From NCBI GenBank assembly GCA_013152585.1, contig JAADGC010000168.1:1-34463 (forward strand): a stretch of DNA of 34,463 bases, read 5' to 3'. Below are positions 17,484-25,694 of this stretch, piece after piece; the first letter of the stretch is position 1; every line of letters begins with the position of its first letter. Under the pieces are notes generated by a model. That model was not told the DNA's origin. It made no database searches and was given only the letters and a program-made list of their open reading frames with translations. The position numbers were made by a program, and so were the translations under genes. This DNA comes from Chloroflexota bacterium. GTDB lineage: Bacteria; Chloroflexota; Anaerolineae; J102.

Positions 17484-17795
17484 ATGCTAGTCGAAACCCG
17501 TTATGAACATGTCGTGCTAAATAAAGCACAAGTTCCCATAATACTCGGCTCAACAATGAAGGTAGTCGAGCTTGCATTGGCTCATCTTGCCTATGGATGG
17601 AGTCCGGAAGAATTACACTTTCAGTTTCCACATTTGACTTTGGGACAAATATATTCAGCCCTTGCCTATTATTGGGATCATCAGGAAGAACTCGATCAGG
17701 ATATTGAGCAACGTATAACATCGGTGGAGCGACTCCAACGATCATTTGGAGGATCACCACTTGTAGCCAGATTAAGAGCCAAAGGGTTGATCTAG
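17484..17795 (+). CDS. DUF433-family antitoxin
   Basis: A 103-aa protein with the DUF433 domain: an N-terminal beta strand region (VETRYEHVVLNKAQVPIILGST), then the helix-turn-helix-like core KVVELALAHLAYGWSPEELHFQFPHLTLGQIYSALAYYWDHQEELD. DUF433 proteins usually accompany PIN-like DUF5615 proteins and are treated as antitoxins and autoregulators. ATG 17484 has GAGGT about 5 bases upstream; longer frames from 17376 lack family similarity. The stop overlaps the next gene's GTG start (TAGTG), showing translational coupling. Confidence 0.9.
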   Translation: MLVETRYEHVVLNKAQVPIILGSTMKVVELALAHLAYGWSPEELHFQFPHLTLGQIYSALAYYWDHQEELDQDIEQRITSVERLQRSFGGSPLVARLRAKGLI

Positions 17796-18142
17796 TGGCG
17801 CTTGCGTTCTACATGGATCATCATGTGCCCAGAGCCATTATAAATGGGCTTCGTCTTCGAGGCATAGATGTACTTACAGCTTACGAAGATGGCACGAGCG
17901 AATACGAAGATGCAGATTTGTTGGATCGCGCTACTGAGTTACAGCGTGTGCTGTTTTCTCAAGACGACGATTTACTCAGCGAAGCCGCCAAGCGTATTCG
18001 TGAAAACAGTTTTTTCTACGGGGTGATTTATGCGCATCAATTGCGAGTATCGATAGGAACCTGCGTTAATGAACTCGAAATTATTGCACAAGCAAGTGAG
18101 CCTGAAGATATTATCAATCGCGTGCAATTCCTACCACTGTGA
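17795..18142 (+). CDS. DUF5615 PIN-like toxin
   Basis: A 115-aa PIN-like protein. Acidic residues of the putative nuclease site are visible at YMDHHVP (Asp8), the DLLDRATELQ region (Asp45/Asp48) and FSQDDDLL (Asp60-62). The ending GVIYAHQLRVSIGTCVNELEIIAQASEPEDIINRVQFLPL is highly typical of DUF5615. PIN-like toxins are metal-dependent RNases; this subfamily is assigned as toxin mainly by its constant pairing with DUF433. The start is GTG, sharing one base with the antitoxin stop. This is the second toxin-antitoxin pair within 2.7 kb. Confidence 0.9.
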   Translation: MALAFYMDHHVPRAIINGLRLRGIDVLTAYEDGTSEYEDADLLDRATELQRVLFSQDDDLLSEAAKRIRENSFFYGVIYAHQLRVSIGTCVNELEIIAQASEPEDIINRVQFLPL

Positions 18143-18332
18143 TAGCGGCAGCATGGTTCTAAATCCGAGAGGGCTGCCCAACTCCACGTTAACCGGATTC
18201 GCCTTCGGCTCCGGGAAGCGGTGCGATCTTTGCAAGAAATTCACTGTAGCGAAATAGGCGAGTCTTGCAAAAGTTGGCGAGCGGGTCACGCACACCGTTA
18301 GTATGATCGCGTGCTTGCGGCCACACCGCCAG

Positions 18333-19568
18333 CTAATTGGCGGCTGTGAGCACAGCGGTGATGCGTTCCAGGGCCCAGTCGATGGTGGGGCGAGTGATGA
18401 CGAGGGGTGGGGCGAAACGGATGACCGTGCCGTGGGTGTCTTTGGCCAAAATGTTTTGTGTTTGTAGTTGATCGCAAAAGGCGCGGGCGCCTCCGGCTTC
18501 GGGCTTGAGTTGCACGCCGATGAGCATGCCCCTGCCCCGCACTTCCTGCACAAAGGGACTTTCGATCTCTTGCAAACGCTGGCGGAAATAATCACCCAGC
18601 TTGGCGGCGTTGTCGATCAATCCTTCGTCCTGCAGCACGGCCAGCGCCGTACGGGCCACGGCCGCGCCCAGGGGATTGCCGCCAAAAGTGGAGCCGTGAT
18701 CGCCGGGTTGGAAGACTCCCAAGACCTCGCGGTCTGACAAAACGGCTGACACCGGATAGAAACCACCCGAGAGCGCTTTGCCCAGGATCATCACATCGGG
18801 CCGCACGCCTTCATGGTCGCAAGCAAAACGCTTGCCGGTGCGCCCCAGGCCGGTCTGGATTTCGTCGGCCATCAACAGCACATTGTGCTGGCGGCAAATA
18901 TCGGCTACAGCGCTGAGATATCCCTGCGGCGGCACCACCACGCCGCCTTCGCCCTGGATCGGCTCGACCAGGAAGGCGACGGTATTGGGGCCGATGGCCT
19001 CACGCAAGGCCCGGGCATCGCCATACGGGATAATGCGGAAGCCGGGGGTGAGAGGACCAAATCCGGCCTTGTATTGCGCTTCGGAGGAAAAACTGATAAT
19101 GGTGGTGGTACGGCCATGAAAATTACCGGCACAAACGATGATCTCCGCCTGATCCGGCGCCACATGCTTCACCTCGTAGCCCCATTTGCGCGCCGCCTTG
19201 ATGGCCGTCTCCACGGCTTCGGCGCCGCTGTTCATGGGCAACGCCAGCTCGTAGCCGCCAAACTCGCACAGATCACGATAGAACAGCCCCAGTTGATCAT
19301 TATAAAACGCCCGTGAGGTCAGCGTCAGGCGCTGCGCCTGCTCCATCATCGTGGCCAGAATGCGGGGATGGCAATGGCCTTGATTCACGGCGGAATAGGC
19401 ACTCAAACAATCGAGATAACGGTTCCCTTTCACATCATAGACCCAAACACCTTCACCGCGGCTGAGGACAACTCCCAAAGGATGATAATTATGAGCGCCG
19501 TAGCGATCTTCCAAAGCGATAAACTCGGCCGACGATTTGATCTGAGGCCTTTCTCGAGCAAGTATCAT
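18333..19568 (-). CDS. rocD: Ornithine aminotransferase (class III PLP enzyme)
   Basis: A 411-aa fold-type I class III aminotransferase. Ornithine--oxo-acid transaminase converts ornithine and 2-oxoglutarate to glutamate semialdehyde and glutamate in arginine/proline metabolism. Visible features are [83 protein letters not shown] and the PLP lysine in [12 protein letters not shown] (Lys about 264); YSAVNQGH and [11 protein letters not shown] favour RocD over other class III members. AAGGAG lies 11 bases before ATG 19568; an upstream GTG at 19580 abuts that Shine-Dalgarno and is unlikely. A sigma-70-type promoter lies at 19638-19610. The 190-bp gap before 18333 holds no visible gene. Confidence 0.95.
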   Translation of the reverse strand: MILARERPQIKSSAEFIALEDRYGAHNYHPLGVVLSRGEGVWVYDVKGNRYLDCLSAYSAVNQGHCHPRILATMMEQAQRLTLTSRAFYNDQLGLFYRDLCEFGGYELALPMNSGAEAVETAIKAARKWGYEVKHVAPDQAEIIVCAGNFHGRTTTIISFSSEAQYKAGFGPLTPGFRIIPYGDARALREAIGPNTVAFLVEPIQGEGGVVVPPQGYLSAVADICRQHNVLLMADEIQTGLGRTGKRFACDHEGVRPDVMILGKALSGGFYPVSAVLSDREVLGVFQPGDHGSTFGGNPLGAAVARTALAVLQDEGLIDNAAKLGDYFRQRLQEIESPFVQEVRGRGMLIGVQLKPEAGGARAFCDQLQTQNILAKDTHGTVIRFAPPLVITRPTIDWALERITAVLTAAN

Positions 19569-19609
19569 GGTTGATTTCACTCCTTCGTGATGATAAAAAG
19601 ATACCCCTC

Positions 19610-19638
19610 ATTCCATCATGAAAGAGATTCGTTGTCAA
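19610..19638 (-). promoter_or_regulatory. Promoter of rocD
   Basis: On the minus strand, a perfect TTGACA (19638-19633) is followed after 17 bases by TGGAAT (19615-19610). The -10 is about 42 bp before the rocD ATG at 19568. Confidence 0.65.
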
Positions 19639-19683
19639 GTATATGGGCTATGAGAGATTGATGTATTTTGCGGCATGATCGGC

Positions 19684-20274
19684 TCATCCATGCTGGCCCA
19701 ACCGCAGTGTTTGCAGGCTCGTATACACTGCCCCCTGGGGCTGCAATTGACTGCGCATCACGTGAAGGGCATCGACGCGGCATGCGCCCAGAGGGGCACT
19801 CTTTGCCAGCTCTGCCAACATCTCGCCCAGGGTCTGGCGCTGGCGGCTGCCGGCGGAGCGCTGCACCCGGGCCAACGTCAGATGCCCGCTGAAGGGACGG
19901 CGCTCGGGCTGCCACCCCACCCCCACCAGGGCGCTATCGACCCCGGCCGCCAGGGCTTGCAGCTTGTGATCAGGGTCCTGCACCCCGACCCAAAGGACAT
20001 TGGGGCGGCGGTTATGGGGAAAACATCCCAGCCCGCCCACGGTCACGGCAAAGGGGGCATGGCTGTGCACGACCGGCTGTAAAGCGGCGAGGATGTCATC
20101 CAAACGGGCCGGATCGGTGTCCCCCAGGAATTTGAGGGTGAGATGGATGCCTTGGGGACGGGTCCAGCGCAGGGGGGCGGCACTGAGACGGCGTTTGAGA
20201 TGATCTTGCTGCCTCGTCAGGGCCGCCAGCAGATCGTGATCCAGATTGACGGAGATGAACAAACGCAGCATCAT
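19684..20274 (-). CDS. thpR: RNA 2',3'-cyclic phosphodiesterase (2H phosphoesterase, 'LigT')
   Basis: A 196-aa 2H-superfamily protein. The two catalytic HxTx motifs are HLTLKFLG (about 44-51) and HLTLARV (about 131-137). MLRLFISVNL at the N-terminus and RPNVLWVGV are typical of ThpR. The enzyme hydrolyses RNA 2',3'-cyclic phosphates and can catalyse 2'-5' RNA ligation in vitro. The start overlaps the stop of the upstream ubiD-like gene by 4 bp (20271-20274), so the two are co-translated; no functional link between them is known to me. Confidence 0.94.
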   Translation of the reverse strand: MMLRLFISVNLDHDLLAALTRQQDHLKRRLSAAPLRWTRPQGIHLTLKFLGDTDPARLDDILAALQPVVHSHAPFAVTVGGLGCFPHNRRPNVLWVGVQDPDHKLQALAAGVDSALVGVGWQPERRPFSGHLTLARVQRSAGSRQRQTLGEMLAELAKSAPLGACRVDALHVMRSQLQPQGAVYTSLQTLRLGQHG

Positions 20275-21617
20275 GGTTTTTTGTGCGGGGAGCGCCGGAG
20301 ATAGGGGGTGGGATCGATGCTGGGAAAAGAGACACGCCGAAAATGTGCGATATGCGAGGGGCCTGTGGGGGTGTCCCAGGGGATGGTGGCGTCAAGCCCC
20401 AGCTTGTCGCTGCGTGATTTCTGGCCGGGGCGATGCCGGGCGGAGGGATCGAGCGAGCTGGAGGGTTGGTCGGGCAGGATGACGAGATCGCGACCGGCCT
20501 GAAAGCGGGTGGCAATCGCCCATTCCACCTGCGCCAGGTGGAATGGGTCGATATCCTGATCGACAATAACCACGTGCTTGAGCGAAGGATGACCGCTAAA
20601 TGCGGCGGCGATAGCTGTACGGCCATCGTCGGGATACTGTTTGTCGATCTGCACCACGGCGTGCAGCCACGAGGCCCCGCCAGGAGTGATGTGCACGTTG
20701 AGCGCCCTGACCACACGGTTGACTTCGGCATAGATGCTGGGCTCTTTGGGCATGCCCATCAGCAGTTTGTGTTCCAGTTGGCCGGGCAAGAGCGCCTGAT
20801 AAATAGCCTGTCGCCGGTGGCTGATGCGCTCGATAGTGATCACGGGCTGGTGGCGCACGATGTCGATGGTTTCGGTGAGGTCCACAAAAGGGCCTTCTTC
20901 CCCTAATTCGTGCGTGATCCGTCCTTCCAGCACAAATTCGGCTGCGGCCGGCACCAACAGATCGTTGCTGAGACAGCGTACCAGCGGCGTAGGCGCCAGC
21001 GCCTGGGCGATATCCAGCTCGCTGACGCCGGGGGGCGGCGACATGCTGGCGGCCAGCAGAATATGCAGGGGCAGGCCGATGCAAATGGCCACGGGCAAGC
21101 CTGCGGGGCTTTTTTGCCAGGCTGTGTGCGTGCCGCGGCGTTCTACTAAGCGCGCCACACAATGGCGGGCGTCGCGGCGCAGCAGACGATGATAGGAGGC
21201 GTTCAAGCCCGTATCGGGATCGCGGATGATGGCGACGGCGGCGGTGGCATAAGCACCGGCATCGTCCGGCCAATGCTTGAGAAAGGGCAGGGTGGTCAGA
21301 TCAACCTGTGGATCGATGACTTCCTGGCAGGAGCCCTGGACGATCACGGGGGCGGGCCGGGGCTGTTGCAGGGCGGCGGCCAGTCGGAACAGAATCTGGT
21401 GGGGTTCGCAGCCTAATGCCAGGGCAAAGTGGCGGCGGTCGCCCGCCAGACCGGTCACTACCCGGTAGGCGCTGCCCCGCACCTGGTTGAATAGCACGGG
21501 GTTGCCATCGAGGGCATAGGCCAGCGCCGCCAGTTCCAGATGCGGATCAACCTCCCGGTCGATCTCGATCAGCCAGTTTTGCTCGGCAGCAGCGGCAAGG
21601 AATTGAGAAATGTCCAT
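20271..21617 (-). CDS. UbiD-family prenylated-FMN-dependent decarboxylase
   Basis: A 448-aa protein of the UbiD/Fdc1 type, which decarboxylates aromatic or alpha,beta-unsaturated acids using prenylated FMN. It begins MDISQFLAAAAEQNWLIEIDREVDPHLELAAL; later blocks are QVDLTTLPFLKHWPDDAG, LNASYHRLLRRD (prFMN-binding region), AWQKSPAGLPVAICIGLPLHILLAA, EFVLEGRITHELGEEGPFVDLTETID and LKHVVIVDQDIDPFHLAQVEWAIATRFQ. ATG 21617 is chosen where family similarity begins; TACAAT (21644-21639) upstream may be its -10. No UbiX flavin prenyltransferase is in the window, so the cofactor must come from elsewhere. The specific substrate (menaquinone/ubiquinone precursor or other aromatic acid) is unknown. Confidence 0.92.
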   Translation of the reverse strand: MDISQFLAAAAEQNWLIEIDREVDPHLELAALAYALDGNPVLFNQVRGSAYRVVTGLAGDRRHFALALGCEPHQILFRLAAALQQPRPAPVIVQGSCQEVIDPQVDLTTLPFLKHWPDDAGAYATAAVAIIRDPDTGLNASYHRLLRRDARHCVARLVERRGTHTAWQKSPAGLPVAICIGLPLHILLAASMSPPPGVSELDIAQALAPTPLVRCLSNDLLVPAAAEFVLEGRITHELGEEGPFVDLTETIDIVRHQPVITIERISHRRQAIYQALLPGQLEHKLLMGMPKEPSIYAEVNRVVRALNVHITPGGASWLHAVVQIDKQYPDDGRTAIAAAFSGHPSLKHVVIVDQDIDPFHLAQVEWAIATRFQAGRDLVILPDQPSSSLDPSARHRPGQKSRSDKLGLDATIPWDTPTGPSHIAHFRRVSFPSIDPTPYLRRSPHKKP

Positions 21618-22081
21618 AAGCTTGATCCGTCTTCTTTCATTGTAGCAAAGGCGGGGGACAAGGGAAAGATGGCAGGAGCGCACCCACCGAATCAATTCGG
21701 GGCTCGGGGGCGTTCCGCCGCCTGTAGCGCCTTCGCTTCACTCAGGACAGGCCTGCGGGGGCAGCTCGCCGAAAATAGCGGGCCGTTGTCAACAAGATTC
21801 AGACCTCCGGGAGGTGGCCGGGATATTTTTGCCCAAACAGAGCGTTTTTGGCCACCTTCCGGAGGTCACGGTGAGACCCCTGGATTCCGGTTGAACCCCA
21901 AAACTTTGCGACCTTTGCCAGAGATTTCTTCCACATGCTTGCCGGTCTCAGGCGCGGCTTCGCCAGACACTCTCGCGTAAAATAAACTTCGCCGGAAGGA
22001 TGGGGACAAGAAAACCGGGGCGATTTAGCTTTCGAGTTTAGCGAATTGTCGCTGTTTGGCGGCAATTGGAAGCCGGGCATC
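21618..22081. other. Long non-coding gap with an 18-bp inverted repeat
   Basis: No coding region is supported between ubiD and the bcp promoter. GACCTCCGGGAGGTGGCC (21802-21819) and GGCCACCTTCCGGAGGTC (21850-21867) are reverse complements at 17 of 18 positions with a 30-nt spacer, giving a strong cruciform/hairpin. Each arm itself contains the palindrome-like ACCTCCGG[G/A]AGGT, which recurs near 29219-29231. A CTTTGCG-type stretch lies near 21903-21917. Confidence 0.6.
21802..21867. repeat. Near-perfect 18-bp inverted repeat
   Basis: Two 18-bp arms (21802-21819 and 21850-21867) pair at 17 of 18 positions around a 30-nt loop. No T-run follows either arm, so it is not an ordinary intrinsic terminator. 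It is about 285 bp upstream of bcp. A similar ACCTCCCGGAGGT palindrome lies at 29219-29231 and a weaker one near 31159-31169, so it seems to belong to a dispersed palindrome family. Confidence 0.75.
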
Positions 22082-22110
22082 TTGAACAAATTGGGTATTG
22101 CGCATACGAT
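22082..22110 (+). promoter_or_regulatory. Promoter of bcp
   Basis: TTGAAC (22082-22087), a 17-base spacer and TACGAT (22105-22110) form a good sigma-70-type promoter. The -10 is 42 bp before the bcp ATG. Confidence 0.6.
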
Positions 22111-22152
22111 GGTAAGCACAACAAATCATGCTAACAAGGAGTCAAAAATTCA

Positions 22153-22617
22153 ATGACTATTTTACAACTCGGCGATATCGCCCCCCCTTTTGAGACGCTG
22201 ACAGACGCCGGCCACCTCGTGAAACTTTCTGATTACCGGGGACAACGTGTCGTACTTTATTTTTACCCCAAAGACGATACCAGTGGCTGCACCACCCAGG
22301 CCTGCGGATTCCGTGACGCCTATCCCCTCATTAGCGAAAAGAATGCAGTGGTGCTGGGTGTGAGCCCTGATGGTGTGGCCTCTCACCGAAAATTCAAGAG
22401 CAAATACAATTTACCCTTCACTCTCTTGGTGGATGAGGAGCATCGCATTGCCGAGATGTATGGTGTTTGGGCTGAGAAAAAACTGTATGGGCGTCGTTAC
22501 ATGGGTGTGATCCGTAGTCACTTTATTATCGATGCTGAAGGCCGCATTGCCGACGTGCAATACAAGATCAGCCCCACCAAAAGCGTTGACAAAGCATTGA
22601 AATCTTTGGCCGAATAG
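22153..22617 (+). CDS. bcp: Thioredoxin-dependent peroxiredoxin (Bcp/PrxQ)
   Basis: A 154-aa peroxiredoxin of the Bcp/PrxQ class that reduces hydrogen peroxide and organic peroxides in the cytosol. The peroxidatic Cys46 and a resolving Cys51 are in YFYPKDDTSGCTTQACGFRD, the five-residue spacing of atypical two-cysteine PrxQ. VVLGVSPDGVASHRKFKSKYNLPFTLLVDEE and GVIRSHFIIDAEG complete the fold. AAGGAG lies about 11 bases before ATG 22153, and a promoter sits at 22082-22110. Confidence 0.97.
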   Translation: MTILQLGDIAPPFETLTDAGHLVKLSDYRGQRVVLYFYPKDDTSGCTTQACGFRDAYPLISEKNAVVLGVSPDGVASHRKFKSKYNLPFTLLVDEEHRIAEMYGVWAEKKLYGRRYMGVIRSHFIIDAEGRIADVQYKISPTKSVDKALKSLAE

Positions 22618-22662
22618 CGTATCATCTCAGATGGTCAAAGTAGCAAAACGACCAAAATGAAG

Positions 22663-22680
22663 TGATCTTGATCATGGTCA
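22663..22680. promoter_or_regulatory. Palindromic operator-like site, Crp/Fnr-like
   Basis: TGATCTTGATCA (22663-22674) is a palindrome apart from its central two bases, and it overlaps TTGATCATGGTCAT, which resembles the FNR-type TTGAT-N4-ATCAA pattern in its left half. It lies about 100 bp before the flavin reductase ATG. A Crp/Fnr-family gene starts 2 kb downstream (24772), making control by that protein possible but unproven. Confidence 0.35.
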
Positions 22681-22777
22681 TTATTGAGTGATCTGTGATA
22701 AGCTTGCTGGGTTGAGTTTCCCCATCCATTTTTAGCACTCAGATGACACATCCATTATTATCCAGGAGCCCTTTTCT

Positions 22778-23335
22778 ATGCGCATCAAGGTAGATACCGG
22801 AGCTTTCGGCGAATATCTTCATTACGGAGCGCCCTTGACGTTGGTCACAGTGCATGGTGAGGATGGCACAGTGAATCTTTCCACCAATGTTTCCATTACG
22901 CCTCTTCCTGGCGCCGTACCCCGTCTGGCCATGGGGATACTGCACGTCAATTATACCAATAAACTCATCAAGGAAAGAGGTGAATTTGTCGTTAATGTGC
23001 TGACCGATCAGATGCGCTCAGCGGCGATTGTGTGTGGCAATACCAGCGGAGCCGATGTCGACAAACTGGCGCTGACAGAACTGACCCTGCTGCCGGGAAC
23101 GTATGTGCAGACGCCGCTGATTGCCGAATGTCCCCTCAATATCGAATGCCGGGTCGAAAGTGTGCATCACCTGCCTGACCTGGATTTGTGGGTAGCGGAA
23201 ATCCTGGCAGTGTACGCAGACGAGGCCTGGGCCAACGACCGCGCCGGTATCAACCTGAAGCGTTATCGTCCCCTGATGTATGCTTTTGGGCATACTTTTA
23301 CCTTTGGAAAACAGATCGGTTTCGGTGGCCTGTAG
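22778..23335 (+). CDS. Flavin reductase-like (split-barrel FMN-binding) protein
   Basis: A 185-aa split-barrel flavoprotein of the flavin-reductase-like type. The FMN-binding region is visible as LTLVTVHGEDGTVNLSTNVSITPLPG and LAMGILHVNYTNKLIKERGEFVVNVLTD, then LIAECPLNIECRVESVHHL and VAEILAVYADE. Family members reduce flavins with NAD(P)H or act as FMN-bound oxidoreductases; the substrate is unknown. CAGGAG lies about 10 bases before ATG 22778. The gene follows bcp on the same strand after 160 bp and may share an oxidative-stress or redox role. Confidence 0.88.
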   Translation: MRIKVDTGAFGEYLHYGAPLTLVTVHGEDGTVNLSTNVSITPLPGAVPRLAMGILHVNYTNKLIKERGEFVVNVLTDQMRSAAIVCGNTSGADVDKLALTELTLLPGTYVQTPLIAECPLNIECRVESVHHLPDLDLWVAEILAVYADEAWANDRAGINLKRYRPLMYAFGHTFTFGKQIGFGGL

Positions 23336-23353
23336 ACCTCAGAAACTAAGCTC

Positions 23354-23493
23354 CTGGACTTCGGCGTTTTTTCTTTTTGACACGAATTTTCACGAATTTC
23401 ACGAAAAAGTTGGCAAATAATTCGTCGCTTTCGGGTCATTCGTGCTAAAAGATGCGCTGCTAAGCCGTGAGCTTGATTTTCGCCAGACTCCAG
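23354..23493 (+). repeat. MITE-like repeat, copy 1 (140 bp)
   Basis: The left end CTGGACTTCGGCG (23354-23366) and right end CGCCAGACTCCAG (23481-23493) are imperfect inverted repeats (10 of 13). The interior carries repeated ACGAATTT/TTCACGAA stretches. A second copy in opposite orientation lies at 31183-31313 with roughly 80-85% identity by eye; copy 1 has an extra 11 bases near 23421-23431. There is no coding capacity. It fills most of the gap between the flavin reductase and the FemAB-like gene. Confidence 0.8.
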
Positions 23494-23526
23494 TAACATC
23501 TTTTCTCAGCTTGCAAAGCATTCACC

Positions 23527-24579
23527 TTGGCACTCCAATCCGTCCATAGTTTGCAACCCACCTGGGATGAGCAGGCATGGGATACCTTTGTCGCTACCCA
23601 CGCCTATGCTCATCCTTTGCAATTACATGCCTGGGGGACTTTGAAGCGCGCCTGGGGATGGCGGGATGTGCGGTGGGGGTTGAAAGAGGGAGCACAATGG
23701 GTGGCAGGGGCTCAGATTTTACTACGTCCCTTGCCCAGGTTCTCGTTGCTTCCCTTCTCTATTGCCTACATTCCCAAAGGCCCGTTGTGCGATTGGTCTG
23801 ACCCCCAGCAGGTGCAGCAGGTCTTTGCCGGCCTGCACCGCTTCTGCCGCCAGCTAAAAGCTGTGATGCTGCGTATCGAACCCGAATGGCCCGACAGTCT
23901 CGCCCATGCGACCTTTCTGCGCGATGCCGGTTTTGTCCCCAGCCAGATCACGGTGCAACCGCGCACCACCGTGTGGCTGGATGTTGCCGCGGATGACGAG
24001 GCCATTCTTGGCAACATGAAACAAAAATGGCGCTACAATGTCCGTCTTGCGGCCCGCAAGGGGGTGCAGGTACGCCTGGGTACCGCCACCGATCTGCCTG
24101 TCTTTGGCCGTCTGATGCAAGAAACCTCGCAACGCAATGCTTTCGGCGTGCATCCCCCGGCCTATTACGAACAATTCTGGCGCCTATTTGCCCCTGCTGA
24201 TCGGGCGGCATTGTTGATCGCCGAACACGAGGGGGCGGCGCTGGCTGCCATCATGGTGGCGCAATTGGCAGGCAAGGCCTACTATTTTTACGGCGCTTCG
24301 GGCAATAGCGGGCGCAATCTGATGCCTAACCATGCCCTGCAATGGGCGGCGATGCAATGGGCTAAAGCGCACGGCTGCTCCCGCTACGATCTGTGGGGCA
24401 TTCCTGACGCTGTGGGCATAGATGCCGAGGCTACTCCACCAGACCCGGCCACAGGTTTGTGGGGTGTGTGGCGCTTTAAGCAAGGGTTTGGTGGGGAAGT
24501 GGTGCGATATGTGGGCGCCTGGGACCGGTATTATGTTCCGGGGTTGGCCACGGTGGCGCGGCGCTTGGGCTTTGCCTGA
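23527..24579 (+). CDS. FemAB/FemX-like peptidoglycan bridge aminoacyltransferase
   Basis: A 350-aa protein of the FemABX family with two GNAT-like domains. Such proteins transfer amino acids from aminoacyl-tRNA to lipid II on the cytosolic face of the membrane to build peptidoglycan cross-bridges. Recognisable parts are HPLQLHAWGTLKRAWGW, LPFSIAYIPKGPLCDWSD, MKQKWRYNVRLAARKGVQVR, YYFYGASGNSGRNLMPNHALQWAAMQWAKAHGCSRYDLWGIPD and GLWGVWRFKQGFGGEVVRYVGAWD. No ATG fits; TTG 23527 is the only sensible start, since a stop lies at 23494-23496 and no Shine-Dalgarno is seen. A chain-specific lipid or polysaccharide N-acyltransferase of the same fold is possible. Confidence 0.9.
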   Translation: MALQSVHSLQPTWDEQAWDTFVATHAYAHPLQLHAWGTLKRAWGWRDVRWGLKEGAQWVAGAQILLRPLPRFSLLPFSIAYIPKGPLCDWSDPQQVQQVFAGLHRFCRQLKAVMLRIEPEWPDSLAHATFLRDAGFVPSQITVQPRTTVWLDVAADDEAILGNMKQKWRYNVRLAARKGVQVRLGTATDLPVFGRLMQETSQRNAFGVHPPAYYEQFWRLFAPADRAALLIAEHEGAALAAIMVAQLAGKAYYFYGASGNSGRNLMPNHALQWAAMQWAKAHGCSRYDLWGIPDAVGIDAEATPPDPATGLWGVWRFKQGFGGEVVRYVGAWDRYYVPGLATVARRLGFA

Positions 24580-24656
24580 GGTGTGCGCTTCAGGATGGAG
24601 GCGGGGTGGGGGCATCTCGTAAGTTCTTTTGACGCGCCCCTGTCAAACAGGCATGT

Positions 24657-24685
24657 TTGCTTTATGTAAGCGCTGGTACTATAAT
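24657..24685 (+). promoter_or_regulatory. Promoter of the Crp/Fnr regulator
   Basis: TTGCTT (24657-24662), a 17-base spacer and a perfect TATAAT (24680-24685). The -10 lies about 86 bp before the start codon of the regulator gene. Confidence 0.65.
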
Positions 24686-24771
24686 CACAGAGTTGATTCG
24701 TTGCCAGGCATCTGCCACGGCTCCCCTCTCTCCTCCTCGCTACCGATTCTGTTACGTTAAGGAAGACAATC

Positions 24772-25437
24772 ATGGACGAGAAGATGCACCACCTTTCGAC
24801 GATAGAACTTTTCCAGGATCTCTCTGAACGAGAACAGGAAGAACTTGACCGTATTACCACCATGAGCACCGTGCGTCGGGGAAAAGTATTGTATCGCCCT
24901 GATGAGATGGGAGAGGTTCTATTTATCCTGAAATCGGGGCGGGTGCAGCTCTATCGCATATCACCGGAGGGTAAAAAACTGGTGATCACCACCCTGGATA
25001 ATGGTTCTCTGTTTGGCGAGATGGCCTTGCTGGGTCAGCAAATGCACAATACTTTTGCGGAAGCCATGACGGATTGCACTATCTGTGTGATGAGCCGAAG
25101 CGATCTGGAGCGGTTGATCCTGCAGCAGCCGTTGGTGGCTTTGCGCATGCTCGAAATTACTGGCCGCCGTTTGCGCGATGCCGAAAGCAGGCTGGAAGAC
25201 ATGGCCTTCAAGAGTATCCCCGCCCGTATCTCTTCCGTGCTGCTGCGTCTGGCCGGCGCCGACCGCGATGAAATTTCCGGCTTCACGCATCAGGATTTAG
25301 CGGAAATGGTGGGTACCTATCGGGAGACAGCCACGCAGGTGCTCAATGATATGAAAAGCAAAGGTCTGATTGACATTGGCCGCAAGCGCCTCCTGATCCG
25401 CGATCGGGCGGGAGTGGAGGCGATGGCCGAAGGCTGA
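24772..25437 (+). CDS. Crp/Fnr-family transcription regulator
   Basis: A 221-aa regulator. The N-terminal cyclic-nucleotide-binding-type beta barrel is visible as [53 protein letters not shown] dimerisation helix ([26 protein letters not shown]) leads to a winged helix-turn-helix with [30 protein letters not shown] (recognition helix about 176-190). It lacks the N-terminal cysteine cluster of oxygen-sensing FNR, so it is unlikely to carry a 4Fe-4S cluster; the RXAA-type cAMP pocket is not clearly present, so the effector is unknown. AAGGAAG precedes ATG 24772. Confidence 0.93.
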   Translation: MDEKMHHLSTIELFQDLSEREQEELDRITTMSTVRRGKVLYRPDEMGEVLFILKSGRVQLYRISPEGKKLVITTLDNGSLFGEMALLGQQMHNTFAEAMTDCTICVMSRSDLERLILQQPLVALRMLEITGRRLRDAESRLEDMAFKSIPARISSVLLRLAGADRDEISGFTHQDLAEMVGTYRETATQVLNDMKSKGLIDIGRKRLLIRDRAGVEAMAEG

Positions 25438-25694
25438 TTCATCTCAGCTCGCCGATTAAGTAAGCGTCCAGGAATAACATTCCTTTTTTGGGTTGACGCT
25501 GGCCGAGGGAACCCTTCACTGCGCTCGAGGGCAGGCTCGGGCTCTTTGGACGCTTTGCGCCGGGAATCGGCCATCGCCGTCCGATCTTCGCCCCATGGAG
25601 AGTCGGCGAAGGCCGACTCCTGGCAGCCTGACTTCAGTCAGCGAGAGCAAAACGAAAGCTAATTTCTAGACGCCGGGCTGGTCTGGTAGCCGCA
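25438..25694. other. Intergenic palindromes between convergent genes
   Basis: There is no gene. AGTCGGC-GAAG-GCCGACT (25601-25618) is a short perfect hairpin, and GACTTCAGTC follows near 25630-25639. Around 25512-25534, CCCTTCACTGCGCTCGAGGGCA resembles the palindromic CCCTGAGCG...CGAAGGG element near 34312-34332. These look like dispersed palindromes between the convergent Crp/Fnr and Nudix genes. Confidence 0.5.
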
